Origin: Flavobacterium notoginsengisoli
GTDB taxonomy: Bacteria > Bacteroidota > Bacteroidia > Flavobacteriales > Flavobacteriaceae
DNA length: 64,000 bases
Reading direction: 5' to 3'
Assembly (NCBI RefSeq): GCF_014207905.1
Contig: NZ_JACHLB010000003.1
Span: forward strand, 62,001 to 126,000
Below are positions 41,811-51,580 of the stretch, one piece after another. Each line of letters starts with the position of its first letter. Positions within the stretch are counted from its first letter, which is position 1. Under the pieces are notes generated by a model. The model had not been told where the DNA came from and did not search any database. It worked only from the letters and a program-made list of their open reading frames with translations. Both the position numbers and the translations under genes were made by a program.

Positions 41811-42929
41811 CTACAAAGCCGATTTTACCTCTCTAATTGTTTTTAAATTACTATCTGATAAGGCGTTTCCGTCAAAAAATGAAACTCCTGTTGCACCATT
41901 TTTCTTAGCCTGAAGAATCGCTTCTTTTAATTCTGCATCCGATTTCAATCCTGGAATATAAATTCCTGTATTCACTTTAGTCGGTTTTCCTTCCAAATCG
42001 GCCACACCTTGTTTGGTTGCGTAACCAACCCAGTCAATTTCTTCATCATAAAAACTATGATAAATCATTGGATATACTTCGTCAATATTCCATTTATCCC
42101 AACGCTGACGTACCATATGGTCTGCCATTTCTGGATAAGGAAATACTGCTGCCGTTAATTTTTTATTGTGTTTATGAGCAATTTTATACGCATCGTCCAC
42201 CACTGCTTTTACAGCATTTAATCTGAAGTTTTTCCACTCCATATCAATTGAAGTATTGTGGCTTTGTTTTGGATTTTTATGATGCTCTTTTTCGAATTTG
42301 CTTACACAAGCATCACAATAACAGAAATCAAATTGTGGCAATTCTACATCCTGAACCAAGTTGTATTTTGGCAATAAACTGATTGGCAGGAAAATATCTG
42401 GGAAACGAATGTAATCTAAATGTACGCTTTCGATTCCTTCCACTTTTGCTAAACCTTCAACTAAACCTAAAACGTGGTTTCTAGATTCTTCTTTAGTTGG
42501 ACAAAGCCATTGGTAATAATCTACGTAAGGACGGTTGTCAAAACAAGATTTTCCTTCTTTACTCACCTGATACCAATCCGGATGCTGCAAAGCGATTGAA
42601 TCATTTGGACGATTCATTGCCATAATCCAAGCGTGAACTTTTAGACCTTCTTTTGTGGCAAGCGGTACTAATCTTGCTAATAGTTTTGGGTCGGTTTGAG
42701 TGTTAATTAAAACTTCATCAATTCCGCCATCTTTGTATTTTTTGAATTCTTTCGAATAATCTGCATCCGATTTTTTCGCGTCAGCAGTCGTCCAAACTCC
42801 AAAAGTGAATTTTCCGTTTTCTTCTGCTTTAGTTTCTTTTTGTCCGCAAGAGAATAAACTCAGCGAAAGCGCTAATACTAAAACTTTTGATAGTTTTTGT
42901 AATTTACTCGTTCGTAATAATTTTACCAT
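41811..42929 (-). CDS. GHL10/DUF187-type glycosidase-like lipoprotein
   Basis: A 372-residue lipoprotein with lipobox LFSC (Cys28) and a TIM-barrel of the 'family 10-like' GHL10/DUF187 type: FGVWTTADAKKS, HAWIMAMNR, HLDYIRFP and a FDFCYCDACVSKF cysteine cluster, then DEVYPMIYHSFY and a late GATGVSFFDG. The conserved LDYIRFP Asp is the usual candidate acid. Its substrate is unknown; related proteins act on or bind glycans. It overlaps the CBM9-like gene by 26 bases, so the two are translated together. Confidence 0.78.
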   Translation of the reverse strand: MVKLLRTSKLQKLSKVLVLALSLSLFSCGQKETKAEENGKFTFGVWTTADAKKSDADYSKEFKKYKDGGIDEVLINTQTDPKLLARLVPLATKEGLKVHAWIMAMNRPNDSIALQHPDWYQVSKEGKSCFDNRPYVDYYQWLCPTKEESRNHVLGLVEGLAKVEGIESVHLDYIRFPDIFLPISLLPKYNLVQDVELPQFDFCYCDACVSKFEKEHHKNPKQSHNTSIDMEWKNFRLNAVKAVVDDAYKIAHKHNKKLTAAVFPYPEMADHMVRQRWDKWNIDEVYPMIYHSFYDEEIDWVGYATKQGVADLEGKPTKVNTGIYIPGLKSDAELKEAILQAKKNGATGVSFFDGNALSDSNLKTIREVKSAL

Positions 42930-43971
42930 CTTCTTTTATTATTAAGGTTTTGTTTGAAAAAGGACTTTTTACTGAAATATTAAATCCTGTTAAATGATTC
43001 TCTAATATCGGTTTTAAAGTCTTTCCATCAACAACTATATTTTTTGAACTGATACTTTGCATTGATTTTGCCCAAGATTTATTCTTATCGAAATATCTTT
43101 TCTGAGCTCTAAATAAAGTATACAATTCCCATTTTACTTTTTCGTCCTGCGAAATTGTGAATGTATCCTCGCTTTCTTTTGAGGAAAAATATACATAAGC
43201 CCATTTTTCGGGCTCATGCATATTGATGACTCCCATAGGCGACCAAACCCAATTGTATTCCGGGAGAAACTTTCCTTCTGAATCTTTTTTACGTTCGTAT
43301 TTTCCATCCACAACAGAATGCTGCCAGTTTACGCGAGAGAAATTGACTCTCCAAAACTTGTCTTTTGGAACAATATTATCGAAATACGATGTTTTATAAA
43401 CCGACCACGGAATTGCAATTTCTAATGTCCAGCCTTTATCTGTATCTGAAGCATTATTTAATGTTCCGTCAACTTTTACAGCCGATTTTAATCCGTCGAT
43501 ATTCCAGTCGTTTAAAACGGTGTTTTTTTCTCGGTACGGTTTATTGATGAATAAATCCCAAGCTGTATTCAGCGCATTAATTTCTAATTCATAATAATTG
43601 TGAGTATCATTATCTGGATCAATAAAAACCTCAAAATCATTATTGTAGAAAATAATAGTGTCACGCTGTTTTAGATTTGCCCAAACATGAGGCTCTTCCA
43701 TTTTTGCCAGGATATAGTAGTATTTATCGTCCCAAAGCATCTTAACCTGAGTTTTGTATTTTGGAGTTTCAACGCCTTCTATGTCGACAAAAGGTGTTGT
43801 CCACGATGCTTTTTCCCAAGCTTTGTCTGCTCCGTCTCCGTCAATAACAATTTCGCTTGACGTTTTATAGGCAATATAACTTTTCGGCGTAACCGGTTTT
43901 TCAGATTGCGCATAACTCATCAATCCAACAAAAAAAACGGCAAGGGACAATAAATTACTTCTACTATGCAT
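42904..43971 (-). CDS. Exported CBM9-like carbohydrate-binding protein
   Basis: A 355-residue protein with a signal peptide (MHSRSNLLSLAVFFVGLMSYAQ) and a CBM9-like domain: IDGDGADKAWEKASWTTPF, VKMLWDDKYYYILAKM, DNDFEVFIDPDNDTHNYYELEINALNTAWDL and WTLEIAIPWS. Such proteins bind sugar chains in the periplasm or outside. The start at 43971 leaves 7 bases to the GH130 gene; an upstream ATG at 44007 would overlap it. No catalytic domain is visible. It is co-transcribed between GH130 and the GHL10-type gene and probably helps them on the same substrate. Confidence 0.82.
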   Translation of the reverse strand: MHSRSNLLSLAVFFVGLMSYAQSEKPVTPKSYIAYKTSSEIVIDGDGADKAWEKASWTTPFVDIEGVETPKYKTQVKMLWDDKYYYILAKMEEPHVWANLKQRDTIIFYNNDFEVFIDPDNDTHNYYELEINALNTAWDLFINKPYREKNTVLNDWNIDGLKSAVKVDGTLNNASDTDKGWTLEIAIPWSVYKTSYFDNIVPKDKFWRVNFSRVNWQHSVVDGKYERKKDSEGKFLPEYNWVWSPMGVINMHEPEKWAYVYFSSKESEDTFTISQDEKVKWELYTLFRAQKRYFDKNKSWAKSMQSISSKNIVVDGKTLKPILENHLTGFNISVKSPFSNKTLIIKEDGKIITNE

Positions 43972-43978
43972 CTTTATA

Positions 43979-44944
43979 TTATAAACTATTATTTTTTGTA
44001 AACTCAATTACTTCGCTCAGTTTTCCGAAAGCGATAGCTACGTGAGTATCTGCAGCACCATAATAAACTGCCAATTTATCTTCTTCAATATCGTGTAAAG
44101 CAGCACATGGGAAAACTACGTTTGGCACATCTCCAACCATTTCATACGTTTCAGCTGGGCCTAATAAATAAGGCTGTGTTCTGTATTTTACCTGATCTGG
44201 CGAATCAACATCTAAAAGTGCTGAACCCATTGCATAACGGAAACCGTTGCAGGTATTGATAACTCCATGGTAAATCATTAACCACCCTTCGTCTGTTAAG
44301 ATCGGAATTGGTCCTGCTCCTACTTTTGTACACTGCCACGCACTTTGCTCAAACGGACTTGGTTTCATCACCAATCTGTGTTCTCCCCAATATTTCATAT
44401 CAGGGCTGTAGCTGATCCAGATATCTCCAAAAGGTGTGTGTCCGTTATCACTTGGACGGCTTAACATCGCATATTTACCGTTGATTTTCTGTGGGAATAA
44501 AACTCCGTTTCTGTTGAATGGTAAAAAGGCATTTTCGCACTGGAAAAATTCTTTAAAGTCGAAAGTATAACCAATACCAATTGTTGGTCCGTTGTAACCA
44601 TTACACCAAGTAATCCAGTAACGATCTTCGATCCAAACCACACGTGGATCGTATTTATAAGCAGATTCGATCATTTCTGTATTTCCAGACTGCATTACAA
44701 TTGGTTCGTGGTTGATGTCCCAATTGATACCATCTTTACTGAAACCAGCAAAAATATTCATCTGAACTGCTTTATTATCACATCTGAAAACCCCAGCATA
44801 TCCGTCTCCAAAAGGTACAACTGCACTATTGAATATACTGTTTGATGAAGGAATCGAATATCTGTCGATAATAGGATTCTCCGAATATCTCCACATTACA
44901 TCTTTACTGTTTTCGGGTCTGTCTTGCCAAGGAATAGTACTCAT
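43979..44944 (-). CDS. GH130 beta-mannoside phosphorylase
   Basis: A 321-residue cytoplasmic protein without signal peptide, with a five-bladed propeller typical of GH130: [44 protein letters not shown] and [14 protein letters not shown]. The DTHVAIA segment near the end is characteristic. GH130 enzymes use phosphate to split beta-mannosides. One group acts on Man-beta-1,4-GlcNAc from N-glycan cores, which suits this locus, while others use mannobiose or mannosyl-glucose. It precedes the CBM9 gene and lies downstream of the SSS symporter, which may import its substrate. Subfamily cannot be fixed by eye. Confidence 0.9.
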   Translation of the reverse strand: MSTIPWQDRPENSKDVMWRYSENPIIDRYSIPSSNSIFNSAVVPFGDGYAGVFRCDNKAVQMNIFAGFSKDGINWDINHEPIVMQSGNTEMIESAYKYDPRVVWIEDRYWITWCNGYNGPTIGIGYTFDFKEFFQCENAFLPFNRNGVLFPQKINGKYAMLSRPSDNGHTPFGDIWISYSPDMKYWGEHRLVMKPSPFEQSAWQCTKVGAGPIPILTDEGWLMIYHGVINTCNGFRYAMGSALLDVDSPDQVKYRTQPYLLGPAETYEMVGDVPNVVFPCAALHDIEEDKLAVYYGAADTHVAIAFGKLSEVIEFTKNNSL

Positions 44945-44985
44945 TTTTTGTTTTTTTATTTATTAGTTTTTTTTATTTTTTTTTT

Positions 44986-45179
44986 GAAACACATAGGGAC
45001 ATAGTTCTGCTTTGTCTATAAAATGCGTTTCACTTGTTTAAATAAACATAGCTTTGCGGCCCATCTTGCGTTCCCGTAGTTGAAACTACGGGCTATATTC
45101 AAAGCTATGTGTTAGAAACTAGTTTCTTTCTTTTTCCTTTTTCTAATTCAAGAAAAATCTATGTTTCTATGTGTTTAAA
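44986..45179. repeat. CACATAG inverted repeat, copy 3
   Basis: Left end AAACACATAGGGACATAG and right end CTATGTTTCTATGTGTTT, with internal TTGTCTATAAAATGCG, TTTAAATAAACATAGC and GAAACTAGTTTCTTTC segments shared with 61422-61627. The inner hairpin is TTCCCGTAG/CTACGGG here, replacing the CTTTGTC palindrome found there. Confidence 0.85.
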
Positions 45180-45186
45180 TTTTTAA

Positions 45187-45228
45187 AATCTTGCTTCTTT
45201 AATCTTGCTTCTTTAATCTTGCTTCTAC
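45187..45228. repeat. 14-bp tandem array (AATCTTGCTTCTTT x3)
   Basis: Two exact AATCTTGCTTCTTT units and a third that diverges in its last two bases, ending near the 3' end of the SSS gene. The unit is twice the 7-bp period of the other arrays. Confidence 0.8.
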
Positions 45229-45249
45229 AAAATCTTTCTCCTCTAGAAT

Positions 45250-47127
45250 CTACTCTTCAATCTTACGAACTCTATCCAACCAAGTAAACTTCAATACCGT
45301 AGTCGTCACTAAGAACACCGCTAAAGCTACACCAGCTTTCGGATAATCTCTGATGATAAAATAAATCGGAAGCAGAATCATGCTTGACTGCCAAATAATA
45401 CCGATCACACAATTCATCATATCTAAATAGAAATCATTATTTTTTTGGAAAGACTGATCTTCCGCTTTCAATTGTTTGTAAACTGGAGTCCAGAATCCCC
45501 AAGGTCTAACATTGCTGTAGAAAGATTTTAGGACTTCCATATCAGTTGGTTTACTTAAGTAAGTTCCTAAAAGACAACCTAAAATTGACATTCCGAAAAT
45601 TAGTGGGAACAAGTAAATTGAAGGCACTTGTGAAAGATCATGCAAGAATGTTCCAGCTTCTAAATTCCCTTTGTTCTGATCTAAAACAAATTGAAGAGAA
45701 GCAGCGATTAATCCTCCGACCATTCCCCAGAAATAACCCCATCCGTTGAAACGCCACCAAATCCATTTTAAGAAGTTGGCTGCAACGTATCCTCCATATA
45801 AAGCACTTGTAATCCAAAGTGTTAAAGAGTTGATAGAATCTGCGAAGAATCCCATGAAAACTCCAAGTCCAACAACTAAGAAAGAAGAAATCTGACTTAC
45901 TTTTATGTAGTGTTTGTTTGAAGCAACTGGTTTAAAATATTTTTTATAAATATCATTTACAATATACGCTGGACCCGCATTTACGAAAGCCGAGAATCCA
46001 GACATGAACGCTGCCAATAATCCCGCTAAAAGAATTCCTTTAATTCCAACTGGAATATAAAGATTGACCACTTTTGGCATCAATAATTCTAAATCTGCTC
46101 CTGTAAGATTTACGTTTGCGTTTAATTCTGGTGCTAAATTTACTAGAGCGATAACCACAATTCCTGTAATTAATAAATATCTAGGAATAAATAAAATCAA
46201 GTTAGTAAAACCACTCATATAAGCCGCTTCTTTTACCGATTTTGTAGAAAGAACACGCTGTAAATCGTAACTTGGAGTTGGTCCTGCAACGCTGGCAAAA
46301 AATCCTTTGAATAAAGTCATTCCGATGAAAGCGCCAAACATTTTGTATCCTTCAGTATCAATTAATCTATTGAAAGTTTCGAATTTATCGCTCCATTGCG
46401 TTTCAAATTCCCATCCGAAGAAAACATTTTTCCATTCTGGCGTAATAATCGAATTAATCTGAACATCTGTATAATTAATGAATGCATAACCAGCGATTAA
46501 AACTCCGGCAACAATCATAATAATATATTGAACAACCTCTGTCGCAACAACAGAAAACATTCCGCCTTTTACGGTATAAATTGTCGTTAAGAAAATGATT
46601 AACAATGCATAAGCTTGTTCTGAAGTTAAGAAAACAGAACCATTCATATGAACCGCTAAATCCCAAGGAAGAATAATCGTAACGAATTTCCCGATTCCAA
46701 CAAAGAAATAAGCAATGAAACCGATTGTAGAAATAATAGCAAAAATCGCTACAATAATATGAGAAGCTTTTCCTGCTTGATCGCTTCCAAAACGAGTTAA
46801 AATCCACTCAGAACCTGTCATTACTTTTGATCTTCTAATCCAGACCGCAAGAAACATCATGACAAAAATCTGATTCCAAATCGGCCAAAGCCACATAAAC
46901 ATGAAACTTTTTACGCCATAAAGAAATAAAACGCCAATCATCCAGGAAGTTCCCGAAACATCAAACATTCCAGAGCCGTTACTTAAACCTAGAAAATACC
47001 ATTTGATAGATTTTCCTCCCAAGAAATAGTCATCTAAACCTTTGGATGCTTTTCTTGAAATCCAGATTCCTATACCGACCGACATTACGATATAGATTAA
47101 AATGATTGATACGTCAATAATGTTCAT
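45250..47127 (-). CDS. Sodium:solute symporter (SSS family)
   Basis: A 625-residue inner-membrane protein with about 13-15 helices of the LeuT-fold SSS family: a helix-1 start IDVSIILIYIVMSVGIGIWISRKAS, GGKSIKWYFLGLSNGSGMFDVSGTSW, and the sodium-site region GLLAAFMSGFSAFVNAGPAYIVND. It couples Na+ entry to uptake of a small organic molecule. Placed between GH92 (22-base gap) and GH130, it is the likely importer of a sugar released in the periplasm, perhaps a mannoside for GH130. Substrate assignment is inference from context. Confidence 0.92.
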   Translation of the reverse strand: MNIIDVSIILIYIVMSVGIGIWISRKASKGLDDYFLGGKSIKWYFLGLSNGSGMFDVSGTSWMIGVLFLYGVKSFMFMWLWPIWNQIFVMMFLAVWIRRSKVMTGSEWILTRFGSDQAGKASHIIVAIFAIISTIGFIAYFFVGIGKFVTIILPWDLAVHMNGSVFLTSEQAYALLIIFLTTIYTVKGGMFSVVATEVVQYIIMIVAGVLIAGYAFINYTDVQINSIITPEWKNVFFGWEFETQWSDKFETFNRLIDTEGYKMFGAFIGMTLFKGFFASVAGPTPSYDLQRVLSTKSVKEAAYMSGFTNLILFIPRYLLITGIVVIALVNLAPELNANVNLTGADLELLMPKVVNLYIPVGIKGILLAGLLAAFMSGFSAFVNAGPAYIVNDIYKKYFKPVASNKHYIKVSQISSFLVVGLGVFMGFFADSINSLTLWITSALYGGYVAANFLKWIWWRFNGWGYFWGMVGGLIAASLQFVLDQNKGNLEAGTFLHDLSQVPSIYLFPLIFGMSILGCLLGTYLSKPTDMEVLKSFYSNVRPWGFWTPVYKQLKAEDQSFQKNNDFYLDMMNCVIGIIWQSSMILLPIYFIIRDYPKAGVALAVFLVTTTVLKFTWLDRVRKIEE

Positions 47128-47149
47128 TAAATATTTATTTTTGAATTAG

Positions 47150-49390
47150 TTAGTTTATTCCCCATTTTTGGTTTGGCTGTGCTCCCATTACAAAATGCAA
47201 TACACCGCCTTTAAGCATATCTTGGTGAGAGATCGCTGTTTTATTAAATACTTCTCCGTTTAAAGTAGCTGATTGGATATAGAAATTTTTCTCTGAAACA
47301 TTTTCTGCTTCAATTACAAAAGTTTTCCCGTTTGGAAGATTTAAAGTCGATTTCTCGAAAATCGGACTTCCAATTTCGTATTCTCCAGAAGCAGGATTCA
47401 TCGGATACAATCCCATTGAACTGAATACATACCAAGCCGACATTTGTCCACAGTCTTCGTTTCCGCTCAGACCATTTGCTGTTGTATTATATTGTGTGTC
47501 TAAAATATGACGCACCCAATATTGTGTTCTCCAAGGCTGTCCTGCATGATTGAACATATAAGCAATATGATGGCTTGGCTCGTTTCCGTGCGCATATTGC
47601 CCGATCAAACCAGAAATATCTGCTGAAACATTGTTTCCTGTAATCTCTGAACTTTCTGTAAATAATTGTTCTAAACGTTTTGTAAAAATGTCATTTCCTC
47701 CGTGAAGTTTAATAAAATCATCCACATTATGAGGCACAAACCAGCTGTGCTGCCACGCATTTCCTTCAGTATAATCAGTATGTTCTCTGTGATTCGAATG
47801 TTTTGGATCGAAAGGTTCATTCCAAGATTTTCCATCTTCTGATTTTCCTCTCATGAAACCTGATTTGGCGTCAAATAAATATTCGTATGCTTTTGAACGT
47901 TTAGAGAAAAACTCATAATCGGCAGTTTTGCCTAATGCTTTTGCCATTTGCGCCACACACCAATCGTCGTAAGCATATTCTAAAGTAATCGTAACCGATT
48001 CATCTAATAAGTTGTACGGAATATAACCGTATTTTTTGTAGAAATTCAATCCGCGTTCGTCCTGCATCATCGTTGCTTTCATGGCTTCAAAAGCTTTTTC
48101 GGCATCAAAACCTTTAATGCCTTTCATATAAGCATCAACAATAACTGGAATCGAATGATATCCTGTCATCGTATTGGTTTCATTAGCATATAATGTCCAA
48201 ACCGGAAGTATTTTTTTAGTTTCATAATACGCCAACATCGAGTTTACTAAATCTGAAACTTTTGTTGGTTCTAATATTGTCAGCAATGGGTTCTCTGCTC
48301 TAAAAGTATCCCAAAGTGATAAAGTTGAATAAGCGGTGTAATCTTTAGCCGTAATAATTTTATCGTCTTCTCTTCTAAATTGACCGTTTTTATCGCTGTA
48401 CGTTACAGGCGCGACTTGTGCATGATATAAAGCGGTATAAAAAATTGTTTTTAAAGAATCAATCGGAGTTTCAACTTTAATTTTACTTAAAGCTTTGTTC
48501 CATTCTAAAGTCGCATCCGATTTTGCTTTTTCAAAACTCTGACTTTCAGCATCTAAATTATCTTTTGCATTTTCAACACTTACAGAAGAAAGCGCTACTT
48601 TTACTCCTAATTCTTTAGAGTTTTTAGAATCAAAAAATAATTGTAAAGCTGTATTTTCTCCTTCAGCACTTTGACCAGAAACTACTTTTTTATCAGCTGT
48701 GATAATAGATTCTGTAATTGGCTTAGAAAATTTGGCAACAAAATATACTTTTTGATTTTTTGCCCAGCCTGTACTGTAACGGTAACCGCTGATAGTATTG
48801 GCATCTTCAATTTTGATTGACGTTTTTAACGCCTTATCCCAGTTAATCGCAAAACCAAGATCTACAACAACCGACTGAACGTCGTTATTATTATAAGTAT
48901 ATTTATGGTATGCGGTTCTTTGCGTAGAAGTTAATTCTACATTGATCTTAGGATCCTCAAGAAAAACTTGGTAAGAACCCGGTGTTGCTTTTTCGTTAAC
49001 ATGATTGTATTTTGATTTATACGGAAGGAAATCGCGTGAAGCGGCTTTGGCGGTTAAGTCTAATTTTTTGTTTGTCGGCATAAATAAAATATCTGCCAAA
49101 TCACCGATTCCTGTCCCGCTTAAGTGTAAGTGACTAAATCCAGAAACTATCGAGTCAGAATAATGATAGCCCGAACACCAGTCCCAGCTAGAAATACCAT
49201 TATCAGGACTCACCTGCAGCATCCCGAACGGAACTGTTGCACCCGGATACGTATGTCCGTGACCTCCAGTACCTATAAAAGGATCTACATAATTTGTTGC
49301 AAAACTTTTGTGATCTTTGTTTTTATCAACTTTTATTTTGCAACTTGCAATAAAAATTACCGTTAAAGAGAGCAGAGTAATTTTCTTCAT
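47150..49390 (-). CDS. GH92 alpha-mannosidase lipoprotein
   Basis: A 746-residue GH92 enzyme with a lipobox IASC (Cys17), so anchored in the outer membrane, unlike the soluble paralogue at 32350. GH92 landmarks are YVDPFIGTGGHGHTYPGATVPFGM at the N-terminus, SLWDTFRAENPLLT and GNEDCGQMSAW near residue 640. It should cut alpha-linked mannose from N-glycans with Ca2+. Its start faces the LytS-type kinase gene across 133 bases. It is first in transcription order of the glycan region, followed by the SSS symporter. Confidence 0.94.
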   Translation of the reverse strand: MKKITLLSLTVIFIASCKIKVDKNKDHKSFATNYVDPFIGTGGHGHTYPGATVPFGMLQVSPDNGISSWDWCSGYHYSDSIVSGFSHLHLSGTGIGDLADILFMPTNKKLDLTAKAASRDFLPYKSKYNHVNEKATPGSYQVFLEDPKINVELTSTQRTAYHKYTYNNNDVQSVVVDLGFAINWDKALKTSIKIEDANTISGYRYSTGWAKNQKVYFVAKFSKPITESIITADKKVVSGQSAEGENTALQLFFDSKNSKELGVKVALSSVSVENAKDNLDAESQSFEKAKSDATLEWNKALSKIKVETPIDSLKTIFYTALYHAQVAPVTYSDKNGQFRREDDKIITAKDYTAYSTLSLWDTFRAENPLLTILEPTKVSDLVNSMLAYYETKKILPVWTLYANETNTMTGYHSIPVIVDAYMKGIKGFDAEKAFEAMKATMMQDERGLNFYKKYGYIPYNLLDESVTITLEYAYDDWCVAQMAKALGKTADYEFFSKRSKAYEYLFDAKSGFMRGKSEDGKSWNEPFDPKHSNHREHTDYTEGNAWQHSWFVPHNVDDFIKLHGGNDIFTKRLEQLFTESSEITGNNVSADISGLIGQYAHGNEPSHHIAYMFNHAGQPWRTQYWVRHILDTQYNTTANGLSGNEDCGQMSAWYVFSSMGLYPMNPASGEYEIGSPIFEKSTLNLPNGKTFVIEAENVSEKNFYIQSATLNGEVFNKTAISHQDMLKGGVLHFVMGAQPNQKWGIN

Positions 49391-49523
49391 ATCAAAACAA
49401 TATTAATTTAACTTTAAATTTAGATAAATTCAACTTTTACCAAAATAAATTTAGACGGACGACATTTAAACGGCTCTAAACATCAAAAAAAAGTAATAAA
49501 CGCCATTATTTTATAATATCATT

Positions 49524-50582
49524 ATGATTTTCAACACAAGCAAATCTTACAGGCTTCCTATACGTTATCATGCTTACTTTTGGCTGACGTATTTTGTATT
49601 TAATACATTTCGCTGGGGAAGCTATTTTAACGATTATGTTTACTCCTTAAAAACAACTTTACTCGGTTTTCCAATTCACATGGCTTTATGCTACCTTAAT
49701 ATTTTGGTATTGATGCCGTATTTGGTTTATCGCAAAAAATACTTCCTATATATTATAAGTGTACTTGCTGCTATTTTTATCATGGTCGTTGTCAAATTCA
49801 ATCTGACTTATTTGTTGATTACGCATAATGTTTGGCCTGAAGGACCTCAGACCATAAACAATCTAACGCTAAATTATACAATTGATATGATGATGGGCGA
49901 ATTATATGTTATGACTTTTGTTACAGCTATTAAAATTACCCTAGATTTATTGCAAGAGCAAAAACGTGTAACCGATTTAGAAAAATCGCAATTAGAAACC
50001 GAATTATTGTTTTTAAAATCTCAGATTTCGCCGCACTTTTTCTTTAATACCTTAAATAATATTTATTCGCTTTCTGTAGAAAAATCAAATAAAACTCCAA
50101 AAATTGTTTTGAAGCTTTCTGAATTAATGCGCTATATGCTTTATGAAACAAAAGAAAAAAAACAATCTTTAGAAAATGAAATTCTCTGCATTCAGAATTA
50201 TCTGGATTTAGAAAGAATTAGAAATGGAGAACGCTTAGAAGTAAACATGTATATTTCTGGAGATATTCATGATAAAGAAATTTCTCCCGTTCTACTTCTG
50301 ACTTTCGTCGAAAATGCCTTTAAACACGGAGTAAACAAAAACACAGGAAATGTTGTTATTGACATTAATTTTAAAGTGAAAGGCGACTATCTTTATTTCA
50401 TTATTTCAAACCCAATGCCTGAAATAACCGTACATAAAGATAATTTTAACAAGTCAAGTGGTATAGGTATTGAAAACGTCAAAAAAAGACTTGAATTAGG
50501 ATATAATAAAAGTGACTATAAGCTTTCATTTAAAAATAAAAAGAATATTTTTGTCGTTAAACTTGTTATAAAAGTCACATAG
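49524..50582 (+). CDS. LytS/YehU-type sensor histidine kinase
   Basis: A 352-residue membrane kinase. Four hydrophobic helices (about 14-32, 42-65, 72-95, 118-142) are followed by a coiled linker and the His_kinase domain with phospho-acceptor His171 in QISPHFFFNTLNN. The ATPase part has FVENAFKHG (N-box) and GIGIENVKKRLEL (G-box). There is no periplasmic sensor domain, so it may sense membrane or intramembrane cues. The response regulator follows after 72 bases, and the pair is divergent from the glycan region's lipoprotein GH92, its most obvious candidate target. Confidence 0.93.
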   Translation: MIFNTSKSYRLPIRYHAYFWLTYFVFNTFRWGSYFNDYVYSLKTTLLGFPIHMALCYLNILVLMPYLVYRKKYFLYIISVLAAIFIMVVVKFNLTYLLITHNVWPEGPQTINNLTLNYTIDMMMGELYVMTFVTAIKITLDLLQEQKRVTDLEKSQLETELLFLKSQISPHFFFNTLNNIYSLSVEKSNKTPKIVLKLSELMRYMLYETKEKKQSLENEILCIQNYLDLERIRNGERLEVNMYISGDIHDKEISPVLLLTFVENAFKHGVNKNTGNVVIDINFKVKGDYLYFIISNPMPEITVHKDNFNKSSGIGIENVKKRLELGYNKSDYKLSFKNKKNIFVVKLVIKVT

Positions 50583-50654
50583 CCCACACTTTTAGAAGTT
50601 TAGAAAACTATACCTACAAAAAACCACATATCGGCCTAAAATAATATTTTGCAA

Positions 50655-51368
50655 ATGAAAATAAAGTGTTTAATTATCGATGATGAGCCATTGGCAATAA
50701 ACGTTATTAAAAATTATATTGAACAGATTGAGGATTTAGAATTGATAAATACCTTTAGTAATTCTATTGAAGGTCTAAATTTCTTAAAAAACAATGATAT
50801 TGATGTAATTTTTCTAGACATCAACATGCCTGTTTTAGACGGTATTAATTTTATAAAAAGTTTAGAAAATCCCCCGTTACTAATTATTACAAGTGCTTAC
50901 GATCAATTTGCAATTGAAACGTACGAACTTGACGTTTTAGATTATCTTGTAAAACCAATTGAGTTTCCGAGATTAATGAAAGCGGTAAATAAAATCAACA
51001 AACGCCTTAATAATACCAGTAAACTTCCGCAGGAAAACAGCAAAGAGAATCCTTTTATTTTCGTAAAAATCGACAAGAAAAAAATGAAAAAGATTTTCTT
51101 GAATGAAATTTTAGTTATTGAAAGCTTAAAGGATTATTTAAAAATAAGCACAACTTCTGGAAAGTTTATTATTCACAGTACTTTATCTGATTTTACAAGC
51201 TTACTACCAGAAAGAGATTTCATCAGAATTCATAGATCATATACCATTGCAATAGACAAAATTGATGCAGTAGAAGGAAACAGCATTGAAATCGAAGGCT
51301 TACGATATGTCATAGGTAGATCATATATAGACGAAGTAAAACAGAAAATCCTTAATTCTTCGATTTAG
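50655..51368 (+). CDS. LytTR-family response regulator
   Basis: A 237-residue regulator: receiver domain (about 1-120) with acidic Asp9/Asp10, phospho-acceptor Asp55 in FLDINMP, Thr/Ser at TSAYD and the conserved Lys in YLVKP, then a LytTR DNA-binding domain (about 135-235; FIRIHRSYTIAIDKI). The ATG at 50655 is preferred over an upstream in-frame TTG. It is the partner of the LytS-type kinase and is closed by a terminator. Its binding sites, usually paired direct repeats, could lie in 49391-49523, but I could not identify them. Confidence 0.94.
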   Translation: MKIKCLIIDDEPLAINVIKNYIEQIEDLELINTFSNSIEGLNFLKNNDIDVIFLDINMPVLDGINFIKSLENPPLLIITSAYDQFAIETYELDVLDYLVKPIEFPRLMKAVNKINKRLNNTSKLPQENSKENPFIFVKIDKKKMKKIFLNEILVIESLKDYLKISTTSGKFIIHSTLSDFTSLLPERDFIRIHRSYTIAIDKIDAVEGNSIEIEGLRYVIGRSYIDEVKQKILNSSI

Positions 51369-51386
51369 TGAAAAGTTATTTGTGAG

Positions 51387-51417
51387 AAGTTAGATGTAAA
51401 ATATCTAACTTTTTTTA
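51387..51417 (+). terminator. Terminator after the response regulator
   Basis: AAGTTAGAT pairs with ATCTAACTT around a 7-base loop and is followed by a run of T, 19 bases after the stop codon. Confidence 0.85.
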
Positions 51418-51470
51418 TGCCCTTTTCTCAACTCACATTTCACATTTCACAAATACCATTTCACCAAAAA

Positions 51471-51510
51471 CATAAAAAACGAAAATGCGGCCAACCACGA
51501 CCGCATTTTC
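51471..51510 (-). terminator. Terminator after nagB
   Basis: GAAAATGCGG (51481-51490) pairs with CCGCATTTTC (51501-51510) around a 10-base loop. On the minus strand the stem is followed by GTTTTTTATG. It lies about 70 bases past the nagB stop. Confidence 0.8.
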
Positions 51511-51580
51511 TCTCAATTATAGGTAACTAACCAAAATAAACCATGAAATAGTCTATTATCTTTATTGCTGCAAAAAGCAC

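Larger units (their letters stand above)
44945..45249. other. 305-bp intergenic region with repeats
   Basis: Between the SSS and GH130 genes. It is filled by the full CACATAG repeat (44986-45179) and a 14-bp tandem array (45187-45228). No gene or consensus promoter was seen. Confidence 0.8.
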
